This document shows, piece by piece, positions 1 through 11,952 of a DNA stretch of 64,000 nucleotides. Under the pieces are notes generated by a model, which was not told where the DNA came from, did not search any database, and saw nothing but the letters and a program-made list of their open reading frames with translations. How positions within the stretch are numbered: the first letter of the stretch is position 1; each line of letters starts with the position of its first letter. Source of the DNA: Protula sp. h YS-2021 (lineage: Eukaryota > Annelida > Polychaeta > Sabellida > Serpulidae); the NCBI GenBank assembly GCA_949752745.1, contig OX457026.1, forward strand, positions 70,621,091 to 70,685,090, read 5' to 3'. The translations under genes and the position numbers were made by a program.

Positions 1-404
1 TTGAGGAGTGAGTATTAAAATTCTTTCCAAAGAAGCACGTCAAGAAGAATTTGAGGACTTATTCACTTATTCCAACGAAGATGTCATGACAGCGCATCCG
101 TTCCGACCTGGCGACGCTTTGGAAACGCTATAATCCAATGGTCGCTAGTCATGGCCTTTAGTTATATTACTTCTTTTTTTTCGTGACATACAAAAGGCTC
201 TCTCCTTAATAATTAAATGATAGAATCGTGTGTTAATATTTGATGGAAGATCGGATTCACTCTGGAATCTGAATCTGAATCTTTAAATGTGGGCATGTTA
301 CTGCCATCACTGCAATACAAAAATGAAAAATGGTGGCAAACGCCGCATGGATTCTGTTTGCTGCCCTGTATATTGATCAATATTTCCCCGTAATTTCATG
401 AATG

Positions 405-620
405 TAACTTTCATGTTAACTCCATCCTGGAATGTTAACTTAATCCTGTAGCGTTAACTCCATCCTGTAATGCTAACTCAATCTTGTAATGATAACTCCA
501 TCCTGTATTGTAAACTCCATCTTGTAATGTTAGCTGGATCCTGTTGCTTTAACTCGATTCTGTAATGTTAACTCGATCCTGTAATGTCAGCTCCATTCTG
601 TAATGCCAACTCGACCTTGT
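405..620 (+). repeat. ~19 bp minisatellite, TGTAATGTTAACTCCATCC-like
   Basis: About eleven diverged copies of an 18-19 bp unit (for example taatgttaactccatcctg) run head to tail. Copies vary at several positions, so the array is old. It lies outside exons. Confidence 0.8.
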
Positions 621-788
621 ATGTAGGGCGATTTCGCGTAGAGGCAAGGTGGATTTGAATATAGGATTTGATGCGGCTTTTTCTGACAAAAAAACGTGTC
701 GGTTTTAAGTCGTTCGGAGTTACAGCAGTCTAATTTCCCCCGAACTCGCATATTTTCGCCTCAGTTAATATTTCACACAGATGGGTTA

Positions 789-840
789 GGGAGGGGGGGG
801 GGGGGGGCTGGCAACCTCGCATCGCCTCCCCCCCCCCCCT
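789..840 (+). repeat. G-homopolymer facing a C-homopolymer
   Basis: A run of about 18 G (789-807) is followed 17 bases later by about 13 C. The two can pair as a hairpin, and either strand can form a quadruplex. It is a typical hypermutable spot and possibly of uncertain length in the assembly. Confidence 0.6.
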
Positions 841-1470
841 TCCCCCGCCTTCCCCGCTCTACCATTGAACAGTTGTTTCAGTAAGCAATACGATAAGCGT
901 TTCTAAGAAAGTCTCCATAATAAACACATGGACACACAAAAAAATTTTTTTTGCTATAAAAACTGCCTTTATCCATTTTGCACTTTGGAAAAGAACTTGA
1001 TTTCGCCTTTATTGCCTGAGATAACAATTAAGGGCAATTCTAATGTCCTGGAAATAGTGCCACGGCACGGGATAAGTCTGTTATAGGTAAAATCACATTA
1101 CAAGTTATCTTGTTGTTCTGTTCCTTAGTGCTTTGAAGTTACGATGCCACCAGCTATACTGATCATTCTTAGATCGTCGGTGCTTGAATTTATGTGTGTA
1201 CCATTTTACAGCCCGACCCCTCCACCCCCCCCCCCCCCACCAAAAAAAAAAAAAAAAAGCTCGGAAACCCGAGTTTTCCACACAAAACCTTCATATTTTT
1301 TTACGCAAAAAATGTGTATGAATTAGTAGAAAAAGCTCAACCAATATTATCTGACGACATGTGAAACGAAGAATTCTGTTTTGTTATAGTCGTAACTTGG
1401 CAACGGCTACGTAACAAAACGCTTCGCTATTTACACAGTGTAAACATTTTTATATCTCGTCTGTTTGTAG

Positions 1471-1667
1471 AAAAAGTGGTGAAGGCTTACGGGGAGTTGA
1501 ATGGCGAATTGCACCTCATGGTGGTGGAGAGAGGAAGCAATGGTCTGGGACTCAGCTTGGCTGGTAACCGCGACCTGAACACTATGAGTGTCTTCATCAT
1601 CGGTATCCAGCCTAACGGCACGATAGGCAAGGATGGACGCATCCGAGTCGGGGATGAAATATTAGAG
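1471..1667 (+). CDS. MPDZ: MPDZ exon: N-terminal two-thirds of PDZ8
   Basis: The acceptor is tttgtag before 1471 and the donor is GTGTGT after 1667. Two bases complete an upstream codon, then 65 codons follow. The exon contains [13 protein letters not shown] (carboxylate loop) and [12 protein letters not shown], ending GDEILE. The PDZ fold is cut at the codon before VNG, and the rest is 18.8 kb downstream. This is the first recognisable exon in the window. Confidence 0.93.
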
Positions 1668-3584
1668 GTGTGTTACTTGTTAGAAAGGCGTCATTCAACG
1701 GGCAGCGGCCGGAGAGCTGATAAATGCTTTGTCGCACTCATCACTTTTCTTTATTAATGAGAGAGAGAGAGAGAAAAAAGATAAATGTTAACAGTATGAT
1801 GTGCGTATAGTAATTTATTTTAAAAAAAGGTTGCGTCTTTGGTGGCAACAAACCTATTACGTTTTGGATCGTTGCTGAAATAATTTACCTCCCACAGACT
1901 GCTATGCATTAATACATCAATTATTAGCTTTTTTATGCCACCTTGAAACATCATGAAAGATATCAACGGCATTCAGTGCAATTAAGATGTCTTAATCATA
2001 GCTGAATTGCAATATTTATAAAACCAGTTAAGCATTTTTGGTTTGATTCCTTTAAAATGTGGATTTTCAGGACTATGGCTGTTCCAGACATTGTTTTCAA
2101 TTATATTAGCACGGGGAAGGGGTTGGCTGATAACTCTTAATGCTTTATTTTTCAATCCAATAGATCTTGGAACATCCCTTGTCAAAAGTTCGCGCCAAGC
2201 AAAAACTGTAAATGTACAGTTCTTGGCAACTCTCGCTTCAGGGTTATTCCACTTGAGATATGTGGCCGAGCAAACAACTGCAAAGAAGCAGGAAACATGG
2301 CAGTTTGGATATCGCAGAGATACTTAAAGATAATGTTCCTATTTGATGCCCTAGTGTCCACTCAGTATTTGGCTTTTTGTAGAGTTCATTTAGTTTCTGT
2401 CTATATATATAAAGTATTTTTAGAGTTTTTGCCCTTGAGTTGCTTTGTTTGAAAGAAGTTCTGACATGACCTTATTTATCAGGAGGCCACAAAGAAATCT
2501 GTATTTAGGAAGTGGTTTAAAATGGTGCGGTGGGTTATTTGTTTTGGTGCTATCCGGTGCTTTATATTGTTAGCCCAGCTTAAGTTGCACGTAAGCTGGG
2601 GTATTCCTATCGGTCTGCGGATGGCGTCCGTTAGTTAGTTAGTTAGTTAGTTCGCTGTAAACTTTGTTTCAAAATGCATCTCCTCCTACAATTTTGAATC
2701 GATGTCATTTACTTTTGGTGTGAGGCATCCCTAAGGGGTCGTGCATACGGCTTGTGCTTTTCTAGTTGATCGGGTGATTTTTGAATTTTTGGCGAATTTT
2801 TAAAGAAAAAAATTAAAAATGTATCTCCTCCTACATTTTTGACCCGATGTCATTTATTTTTGGTATGAGGCAGCCCTAAAGGGTCGTGCATACGGCTTGT
2901 GCTTTTTTAGTCGATCGGACAATTTTTGTATTTTTGGGGATTTTTTTAAGCAGAAATTTTGAAAAAAATGCATCTACTCCTACAATTTTGATTCGATGTC
3001 ATTTATTTTTGGTGTGAGGATTTCCCAATCGGTCGTGCATACGGCTTGTGCTTTTTTAGTCGATCGGGTCATTTTTGAATTTTTGGCGAATTTTTAAAGA
3101 AATTTTAAAATGTATCTCCTCTAACATTTTTGACCCGATGTCATTTATTTTTGGTATGAGGCACCCCTGAAGGGTCATGCATACGGCTTATGCTTTTTTA
3201 GTTTATATTTTTGGGGTATTTTTTAAGCAAAAATTTCGAAAATAATTCAAAATGCATCTACCCCTACAATTTTGATTCGATGTCATTTATTTTTGGTGTG
3301 AGTGCATACGGCTTGTGCTTTTTAGTCGATCGGGCAATTTTTGCATTTTTAGGGAGTTTTTGAAGAAAAAAAAACTTCAAAATGCATTTCCCCCTACAGT
3401 TTTGAACCTTTTTTTTTGGGGGGGGGGGGGTTTGAGGCATCCCTAAGGGGTTGAGAATACGACATTTATTTTTGGTGTGAGTGCATGCGGCTTGTGCTTT
3501 TTAGTCGATCGGGCAATTTTTGTATTTTTAGGGAGTTTTTGAAGAAAAAAACTTCAAAATGCATTTCCCCCTACAGTTTTGAAC

Positions 3585-3617
<33 letters not shown>

Positions 3618-6600
3618 GATTTGAGGCATCCCTAAGGGGTTGAGAATACGACTTGCGCTTTTTAGTCGATCCGACAATTTCTGTATTTTTTGGGAATTTT
3701 TGAAGAAAAACTTCAAAATGCATTTCCTCCTACAGTTTTTATCAGATTTCATTTATTTTCGATATGAACCGTCTCTAGGGGGTCATGCATACGGCTTGTG
3801 CTTTTTGAGTGAATTGGAAAACTTTTGAATTTTTTTCGGAATTTTTGAAAAAAAAATTAAATGAATCTCCTCCTCCAGCGCATAAACGCAAGTTAAATGA
3901 ACTTACGCAGTAGTCAGATTTAACAACCGCACATCTACACAAGTTAAAGAAACATTTGCAGTAGTCCAAATTAAGTACTCCGCATCGATGCAAGTTAAAT
4001 AAACATGCGCATTGGTCCGAAATGTGAACTGCGCATCGACGGAAGATAAATAAAGATGCGAACTGCTCCAAAATAAACACCGCGCATCAACCCAGGTTAA
4101 ATAAACATGCGCACTGGTCCGAAAAAAAGAACTACGCTTCGACGTAAGTTGAATAGACATGCGCAGTGGTCTGAAATGCGAACCGCGCATCAACGCAGCC
4201 TAAAGAAACATGCGCACTGGTCCGAAATGGGAACCGCACATCGAGGCAAATTAAATAAACATGCGCAGTGGTCCGAAATGCGACCGGCGCATCAACGCAA
4301 GTTAAATAAATATGCGCACTGCTCTGAAATGAGAACCACGCATCAAAACAAGTTAAATAAACATGGGCAATGGCCTGAAATGCGAACCGCGCATCGACGG
4401 AAGTTAAATAAACATGCGATCCGGCCCAAAATAAGCACCGCACATCAACGCAAGTTAAACAAACATGCGCACTTGTCCCAAAAAAAGAACCACGCATCGA
4501 CGCAAGTTGAATAGACATGCGCAGTGGTCTGAAATGAGAACCGCGCATCAACGCAAGTTAAATAAACGTGCGCAGTGGTCCCAAGAAAGAACCATGAATC
4601 GACGCAAGTTGAATAGACATAAGAGTCGGGCATCGACGGGACTTAAATAAACATGCGTTCTGGTCCGAAACGCAAATCGCGCGTCAACGCAAGTTAAATG
4701 AACCTGCTCACTTGTCCCAAAATGCGAACTGCGCATCAACGTAACCTAAAGAAACAGATATACTGGTCCGAAATGCGAACCGGATATCAACGCAAATTAA
4801 ATCAACATGCACACTGGTCCGAATTGCGAACCGCACATAAGCCTAAGTTAAATAAACATTTGCACCGGTCCAAAATAAGTACCGATCATGAACACAAGTT
4901 AAATAAACATGCGCAATGGTCCAAAATGCGAACCACGCATCAACACAAGTTACAAAAAAAAAACATGCGCGCTGGTCCGAAATGCGAACCGCACAGCAAC
5001 ACAAGCTAAATAAGCAAGCACACTGGACCAAAATAAGCACCTTGCATCAACGCAAGTTAAATAAACATGCGCACTATTTCGAAATGCGAACTGCCCATTA
5101 ACGCAACCTAAATAACATGCGCACTATTCAAAATAAGAACTGCGCATCAACGCAACTTAAATAAACATGCGCACTGGTCCAGAATAAGAACCGCGCATCA
5201 ACTCAAGTTAAAGAAATATGCGCATTGGCCTGAAATAAGAACCGCGCATCGACGCACATTAATAAACATACGCAGTGGTTCGAAATGCGAACTACGCGCC
5301 AACGTAAGTTAAATAAACATTTGCACTGGTCTAAAATAAGCACCGCGTATCAACGCAAGTTAAATAAACGTTTTCACCGGTCCAAAATAAGTACCGATCA
5401 TCAACACAAGTTAAATAAATATGCTCAATGGTCCAAAATGCGAACCACGCATCAACAAAAGTTAAAAAAAAAAAACATGCGCGCTGGTCCGAAATGCGAA
5501 CCGCACGGCAACACAAGCTAAATAAGCAAGCACACTGGACCAAAATAAGCACCTTGCATCAACGCAAGTTAAATAAACATGCGCACTATGTCGAAATGCG
5601 AACTGCCCATTAACGCAACTTAAATAACATGCGCACTATTCAAAATAAGAACTGCGCATCAACGCAACTTAAATAAACATGCGCACTGGTCCAGAATAAG
5701 AACCGCGCATCAACTCAAGTTAAAGAAATATGCGCATTGGCCTGAAATAAGAACCGCGCATCGACGCACGTTAAATAAACGTACGCAGTGGTTCGAAATG
5801 CGAACCACGCGCCAGTGTAAGTTGAATAAACATTTGCACTGGTCTAAAATAAGCACCGGCCATCAACGCAAGTTAAATAAACATGCGCACTGGTCTGAAA
5901 TTCGAACCGCGCATCAACGCAAGTTAAATAGACATGCGCAGTAGTTCGAAATGCGAACCACGCTCCAACGCAAGTTAAATAAACATTTGCACTGGTCCAA
6001 AATAAGCACTGCTCATCAACGCAAGTTAAATAAACATGCGCACTGGTCCGAAATTCGAACCGCGCATTAACGCAAGTTAAATAAATATGCGCACTGCTCT
6101 GAAATGAGAACCACGCATCAAAACAAGTTAAATAAACATGGGCAATGGCCTGAAATGCGAACCGCTCATCGACGGAAGTTAAATAAACATGCGATCCGGT
6201 CCAATATAAGCACCGCACATCAACACAAGTTAAACAAACATGCGCACTTGTCCCAAAAAAAGAACCACGCATCGACGCAAGTTGAATAGACATGCGCAGT
6301 GGTCTGAAATGAGAACCGCGCATCAACGCAAGTTAAATAAACATGCGCAGTGGTCCCAAGAAAGAACCATGAATCGACGCAAGTTGAATAGACATAAGAG
6401 TCGGGCATCGACGGGACTTAAATAAACATGCGTTCTGGTCCGAAACGCAAATCGCGCGTCAACGCAAGTTAAATGAACCTGCTCACTTGTCCCAAAATGC
6501 GAACTGCGCATCAACGTAACCTAAAGAAACAGATATACTGGTCCGAAATGCGAACCGGATATCAACGCAAATTAAGTAAACACGCACACTGGTCCGAATT

Positions 6601-9600
6601 GCGAACCGCACATAAGCCTAAGTTAAATAAACATTTGCACCGGTCCAAAATAAGTACCGATCATGAACACAAGTTAAATAAACATGCGCATGGTCCAAAA
6701 TGCGAACCACGCATCAACACAAGTTACAAAAAAAACATGCGCGCTGGTCCGAAATGCGAACCGCACAGCAACACAAGCTAAATAAGCAAGCACACTGGAC
6801 CAAAATAAGCACCTTGCATCAACGCAAGTTAAATAAACATGCGCACTATTTCGAAATGCGAACTGCCCATTAACGCAACCTAAATAACATGCGCACTATT
6901 CAAAATAAGAACTGCGCATCAACGCAACTTAAATAAACATGCGCACTGGTCCAGAATAAAAACCGCGCATCAACTCAAGTTAAAGAAATATGCGGATTGG
7001 CCTGAAATAAGAACCGCGCATCGACGCACATTAATAAACATACGCAGTGGTTCGAAATGCGAACTACGCGCCAACGTAAGTTAAATAAACATTTGCACTG
7101 GTCTAAAATAAGCACCGCGTATCAACGCAAGTTAAATAAACATTTGCACCGGTCCAAAATAAGTACCGATCATCAGCACAACTTAAATAAATATGCGCAA
7201 TGGTCCAAAATGCGAACCACGCATCAACAAAAGTTAAAAAAAAAACATGCGCGCTGGTCCGAAATGCGAACCGCACGGCATCACAAGCTAAATAAGCAAG
7301 CACACTGGACCAAAATAAACACCTTGCATCAACGCAAGTTAAATAAACATGCGCACTATGTCGAAATGCGAACTGCCCATTAACGCAACTTAAATAACAT
7401 GCGCACTATTCAAAATAAGAACTGCGCATCAACGCAACTTAAATAAACATGCGCACTGGTCCAGAATAAGAACCGCGCATCAACTCAAGTTAAAGAAATA
7501 TGCGGATTGGCCTGAAATAAGAACCGCGCATCGACGCACGTTAAATAAACATACGCAGTGGTTCGAAATGCGAACCACGCGTCAATGTAAGGTAAATAAA
7601 CATTTGCACTGGTCTAAAATAAGCACCGCGTATCAACGCAAGTTAAATAAACATGCGCACTGGTCCGAAATAAGAACCGCACATCAACACAAGGTAAATA
7701 AACATGCACACTGATCCGAAATAAGAACCGCACATTAACGCAAGTTAAATAAACATGCGTAATGATCCGAAATAAGAACCGCACATCAACACAAGGTAAA
7801 TAAACGTGCGCACTGATCCGAAATAAGAACCGCACATCCACAAAAGGTAAAAAAAACATGGGCCCTCGTCAGAAATGCGAACCGCACATCAACGGAAGTT
7901 AAATAAACATGTGCACTGTTCCAAAATGGGAACCGCGTATCTACGCAAAATTAAATAAACATGCGCACTTGTCTGAATAAGAACCGCGCATCAAGGCAAG
8001 TTACATAAATATGCGCACTGGTCCGAAATGCGAGCGTTGTTTGAAGGTATCTATAGCAGACTATCCTGTCTACCAGAGATACAAAAAATCTGTTTCTCAT
8101 TTTTCTGGGAAAGAAATCTTTGTATGCATTTATCGGTCTATGTTCTGGTCCGGTGCTAAATTAATTATTGGGCTAGCTCTTTGCCGTCTCATCTTTTGAA
8201 GCCCAATTTTTCAGGAAAATTCCCTTGCTCATGCACGCTGGAATTGGTTTTATTGCTTTTCGTAAGCTGGGACTTTGTCCTTGGACAAACTTGTTTCAAT
8301 AACTTCATTATTGCGGAAGTAACTTTATCAGTTTATCAGTAATACAATACCAGGTTGTGTTGTCTTGGCTATCGAGTCACAAACCAAACTTTCAAAGCAA
8401 GACTAGATGTTCCGAGTATCCGAATAACCGAATGCCAAACACACACACACAGAATTCTACATCACGGGACTACCTACGCTGCAAAGTTACCATAAACTTC
8501 AGTCAACAGAAAATGGGAGTTATTGGAATATACACTGCCTGCTAGTGTCCACTTCTACAGTTGGTAAACCAAAGGCCAGAGAAACTTTCCAGTTTCCATA
8601 AATATAGCAATTCCAACAATAGCTTCTCTGCTGTTTCATTTTCGCAATCAATTGATTTTTGCTTTTAGATTACACAGGAAGGTCATTGGTTGGACGAGGC
8701 AATTTGTTTTTATTGGCTTTTCCTGATGTATATGTCCCCATGCTGTTATACTAATCCCATTTACTCATACAAACGGTGCCGGTGACAAGATTAATGTTTT
8801 GCCCAAGATCCCCTGTCCTCCCTCGTGTGAGATATAAACAAATTCTTATTTCGTAATAAACATGTTGTTACGAGGACTGACATTCGTGATAGCAGTGGGA
8901 CTAATGTACACAAGTGGGCCCCCCACACGCAGAACGTAATAATCCCAGTAGGGTCCTAATTGCATATTTCTGTATTGTGTGTTGTCCCATTCTGAAGATT
9001 TTATTTCCCGTGTTCTGCGTTGTTGTTTTAATAATCTTGCCGAGTTGTGGTACGACATGTTTCTTTATCTTGTTCTATAAAAAAAACAAAAAACAAAAAA
9101 AAAAAAAACATGCACACACATACACAAGGAACACCAGCGATTTGTCCGTCGCCGATCACACACGATCTTGGGCGTCGGTCAAAGAACTTCATAGTGATTG
9201 CTCGCACTAGTGTAAAGCGACGCCAGCAATCCGGCCTAAACAGTTAACGATTATATCAGTAACCAGGCTCACTGCTAGGCGAATACTATAGTGAGTTTTA
9301 TAAGTGGTATAATATATTTACCCCCAATTTCTGTTAGCAAAACAGCAATGCGCCCTTTGATGTGCAACACAGCGCAACGGCAGGGAAACCACTGGGTATC
9401 CAGACATCTCGCATCTGGACATCTCGCATCTGACAACTCGCATCTGGACGTCTCGCATCCAAATGAAAAAGTGGACTTCTCGCATCCGTGATTTTGGTCT
9501 GCTTTTAAGGGGGGGGAACTTTAACACTGTGTTTGGGAAACTTCATACAGAAAATAAATTACAGGGGTTTCCAAAACGTAAGTTATTTGAGTAAAAATAA

Positions 9601-11872
9601 ATTATAAGCGAGATTTTGTGCTTGACGATATTAACAGGGGTTTCCAAAACGTAAGTTATTTGAGTAAATCAACTGAAAAAAACTCAGTTTACGCAGTTTA
9701 CGGAGTGATTCAAGAGTTAGACTTACATTTGTACTCAGTGAATGTCATAGTGAGTAGTTCAACGTTCGGTGCGGCGCGAATCCACATATGCTAATCCCTC
9801 GAAAGAGGCACTTAAAAGCATGAAGGATTTAATGAACGTGCGGCGGATCATTATTAAGAATGAATCCACATCCACTAATCCCACTGGTCTATTCAATTTT
9901 TAAAAATTTATCTTTGATGCACGGTTTGGAAGGGAAACGTGCACTGGTTCGAAAATGCGGTGGGTAAGATGTAGTCACGAATCCACATCCCTTAAGCTAG
10001 GGTATATAAAGGGAAGATATTGAAGTCCAAAATCATGGGTTTTGCTATTGAATGGTAAAATTAGAATGAAATTCATCGAAAATATTCGAGGCAAACCTAA
10101 GCTTTGTCTCGATGGTTTCATATACACGAACAACAAAACGAACAAGTCTGGGCGAATTTACTGGAGATGCGTTCGTCGCCAGACTAGCTGTAAAGGCTCT
10201 CTGACAACTTCAGGGGGGATATGTTGGACCCGCAGTTGGCAAAATTTTATTCCACCATCCAAAAAAGACCATGACAAATCGTAGTAAAGTACAGTGTCAA
10301 AATACACTAAATAAAATGATTACCACCTACCCCCACCCCCCCCCCCCCCCCACCGCCAAAACACAATGATAAATCAAGCAAAAAATTAGGGATGCGAGAT
10401 GTCCACTTTTTCATTTGGATGCGAGATGTCCAGATGCGAGTTGTCGGATGCGCGATGTCCAGATGCGAGATGTCGCGGATTCAACCACTGGGATGCTCGC
10501 TGCAGCAACATTGCACACTGGCAGAGAAACCAGTGTAGTGCTCACTGTTGCTTTCTGCCCTTGTCTGATATGAGCTTGCTGCTCTTCTCCTGTATTAGGA
10601 CAGTGAGGTGTTATTATCGGAGGGATATAGTTATGAGCTGGTCCGACTGTCCGTCTGTCTGTCCACAAAAAGTACTAAGTTTTGTCCGGCTGACTTTTCA
10701 TAGAATTAATTGTTGTAGGAACCTGAAACCTTGCAAGATGAAAATATATATAGTGAAGATGTGCAACGTGGTATTATTGCCAAAATCGGCCAAAAATTGA
10801 CGTCGTGGGAAATTGTCAAATATGGTGAATTTTTGGCTTGAACTTAGCCGTGAGACGATGTTTTGTCCGGCCGACTTCTCATAGAAAGGATTGTAGTAGG
10901 AATCTGAAACCTTGCAGCATGACTTGACCTCATTTTACTTTTACTGCTTCACGGGGGATCCTGCCTTACTGAGGCTCTAGTTGCCGAAGTGACACAATGG
11001 AGCATCTTAACACTATTTCCGTTGAATGAACATGATTAAATATGGATTAAAATGGGTTCCCTGAGATCCGAACATATCCTGCTCTCAACAAAAAAGGACG
11101 GAATTAGGATTGTTTTTGTTTATATTCAGATGGTATAAATATTTGTCATTGGGACTATATCAAGAAAGAACGCGGAGAATTGCGTGTGGGGGGGGGGGGG
11201 GGGGGCAGACGCGGTCCGCGGAATCGGTCTGACGCTGAAGTAGTTATGTTACCAATCTTTGTGTTGCTACAGTTTTTTTAACTGATCCTGATTGGAAATG
11301 TTATCACGGGATCGCCGAAGACCGAGCCGACAGTTCTTAGTATACATTTCTAACACAGTCCAGTTGATACATTGACCGACTGCAATCCGAACTTATAACA
11401 GCAACTGCTCGTTAAATTGCAATATTCGACGTATGGTTTTAAATTAAATTGATATTCCGCGTTTAAATGGTCGAATTAAAAGCGGTGTCCGTGTTTAGTT
11501 AAAAGGGGGAATATTTTTTTCAAGTGTGGCACTCCCTGATGAGGAATCGTGTAAAAATGTCATGGTCACCAATTTGAACGTGAGTAGACACTCTTTTCCT
11601 ACCATTCCGTGTCGGGTGTCCGTGCGACTTGTCAGTGAGAGCGATTATCTGGTCGCCAAAGCCTTCCTCCTACTCCCTGTCCATATAAATAACCCATACA
11701 AAAAAACAAGCACTTTTTAGACAAATTTAAGACTATGCTGTGTCATAAATGATGTGTTCCTGTCTCGCGGTCTTATTTTAAATTAATGGAATTGGGAGAG
11801 GGAAATTGAATTGGCCTCGAATTAAGGGATCTCAAATTAACCTCGGATTAATACGGAATACGCTCTCTATCA

Positions 11873-11952
<80 letters not shown>

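Larger units (their letters stand above)
1..1470. other. Intron or upstream part of the MPDZ gene, no confident exon
   Basis: No PDZ or other recognisable coding exon is seen. The window begins with a GA|GTGAGT donor-like string at 6-13, so bases 1-7 could be the end of an exon; this cannot be confirmed. The stretch holds a 19 bp minisatellite (405-620), a long G run with a facing C run (about 789-840), and a C run joined to an A run (about 1216-1257). Confidence 0.5.

Noticed and set aside
1..13. Donor-like GA|GTGAGT at the very start of the window
   Set aside because: Seven bases are too little to call an exon, and the upstream sequence is missing.
3880..8035. CRISPR-like array (short palindromic repeats at fixed spacing)
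   Set aside because: The spacer between dyads is itself conserved and not unique. The setting is an intron of an animal gene and no cas genes are present. It is a tandem satellite.
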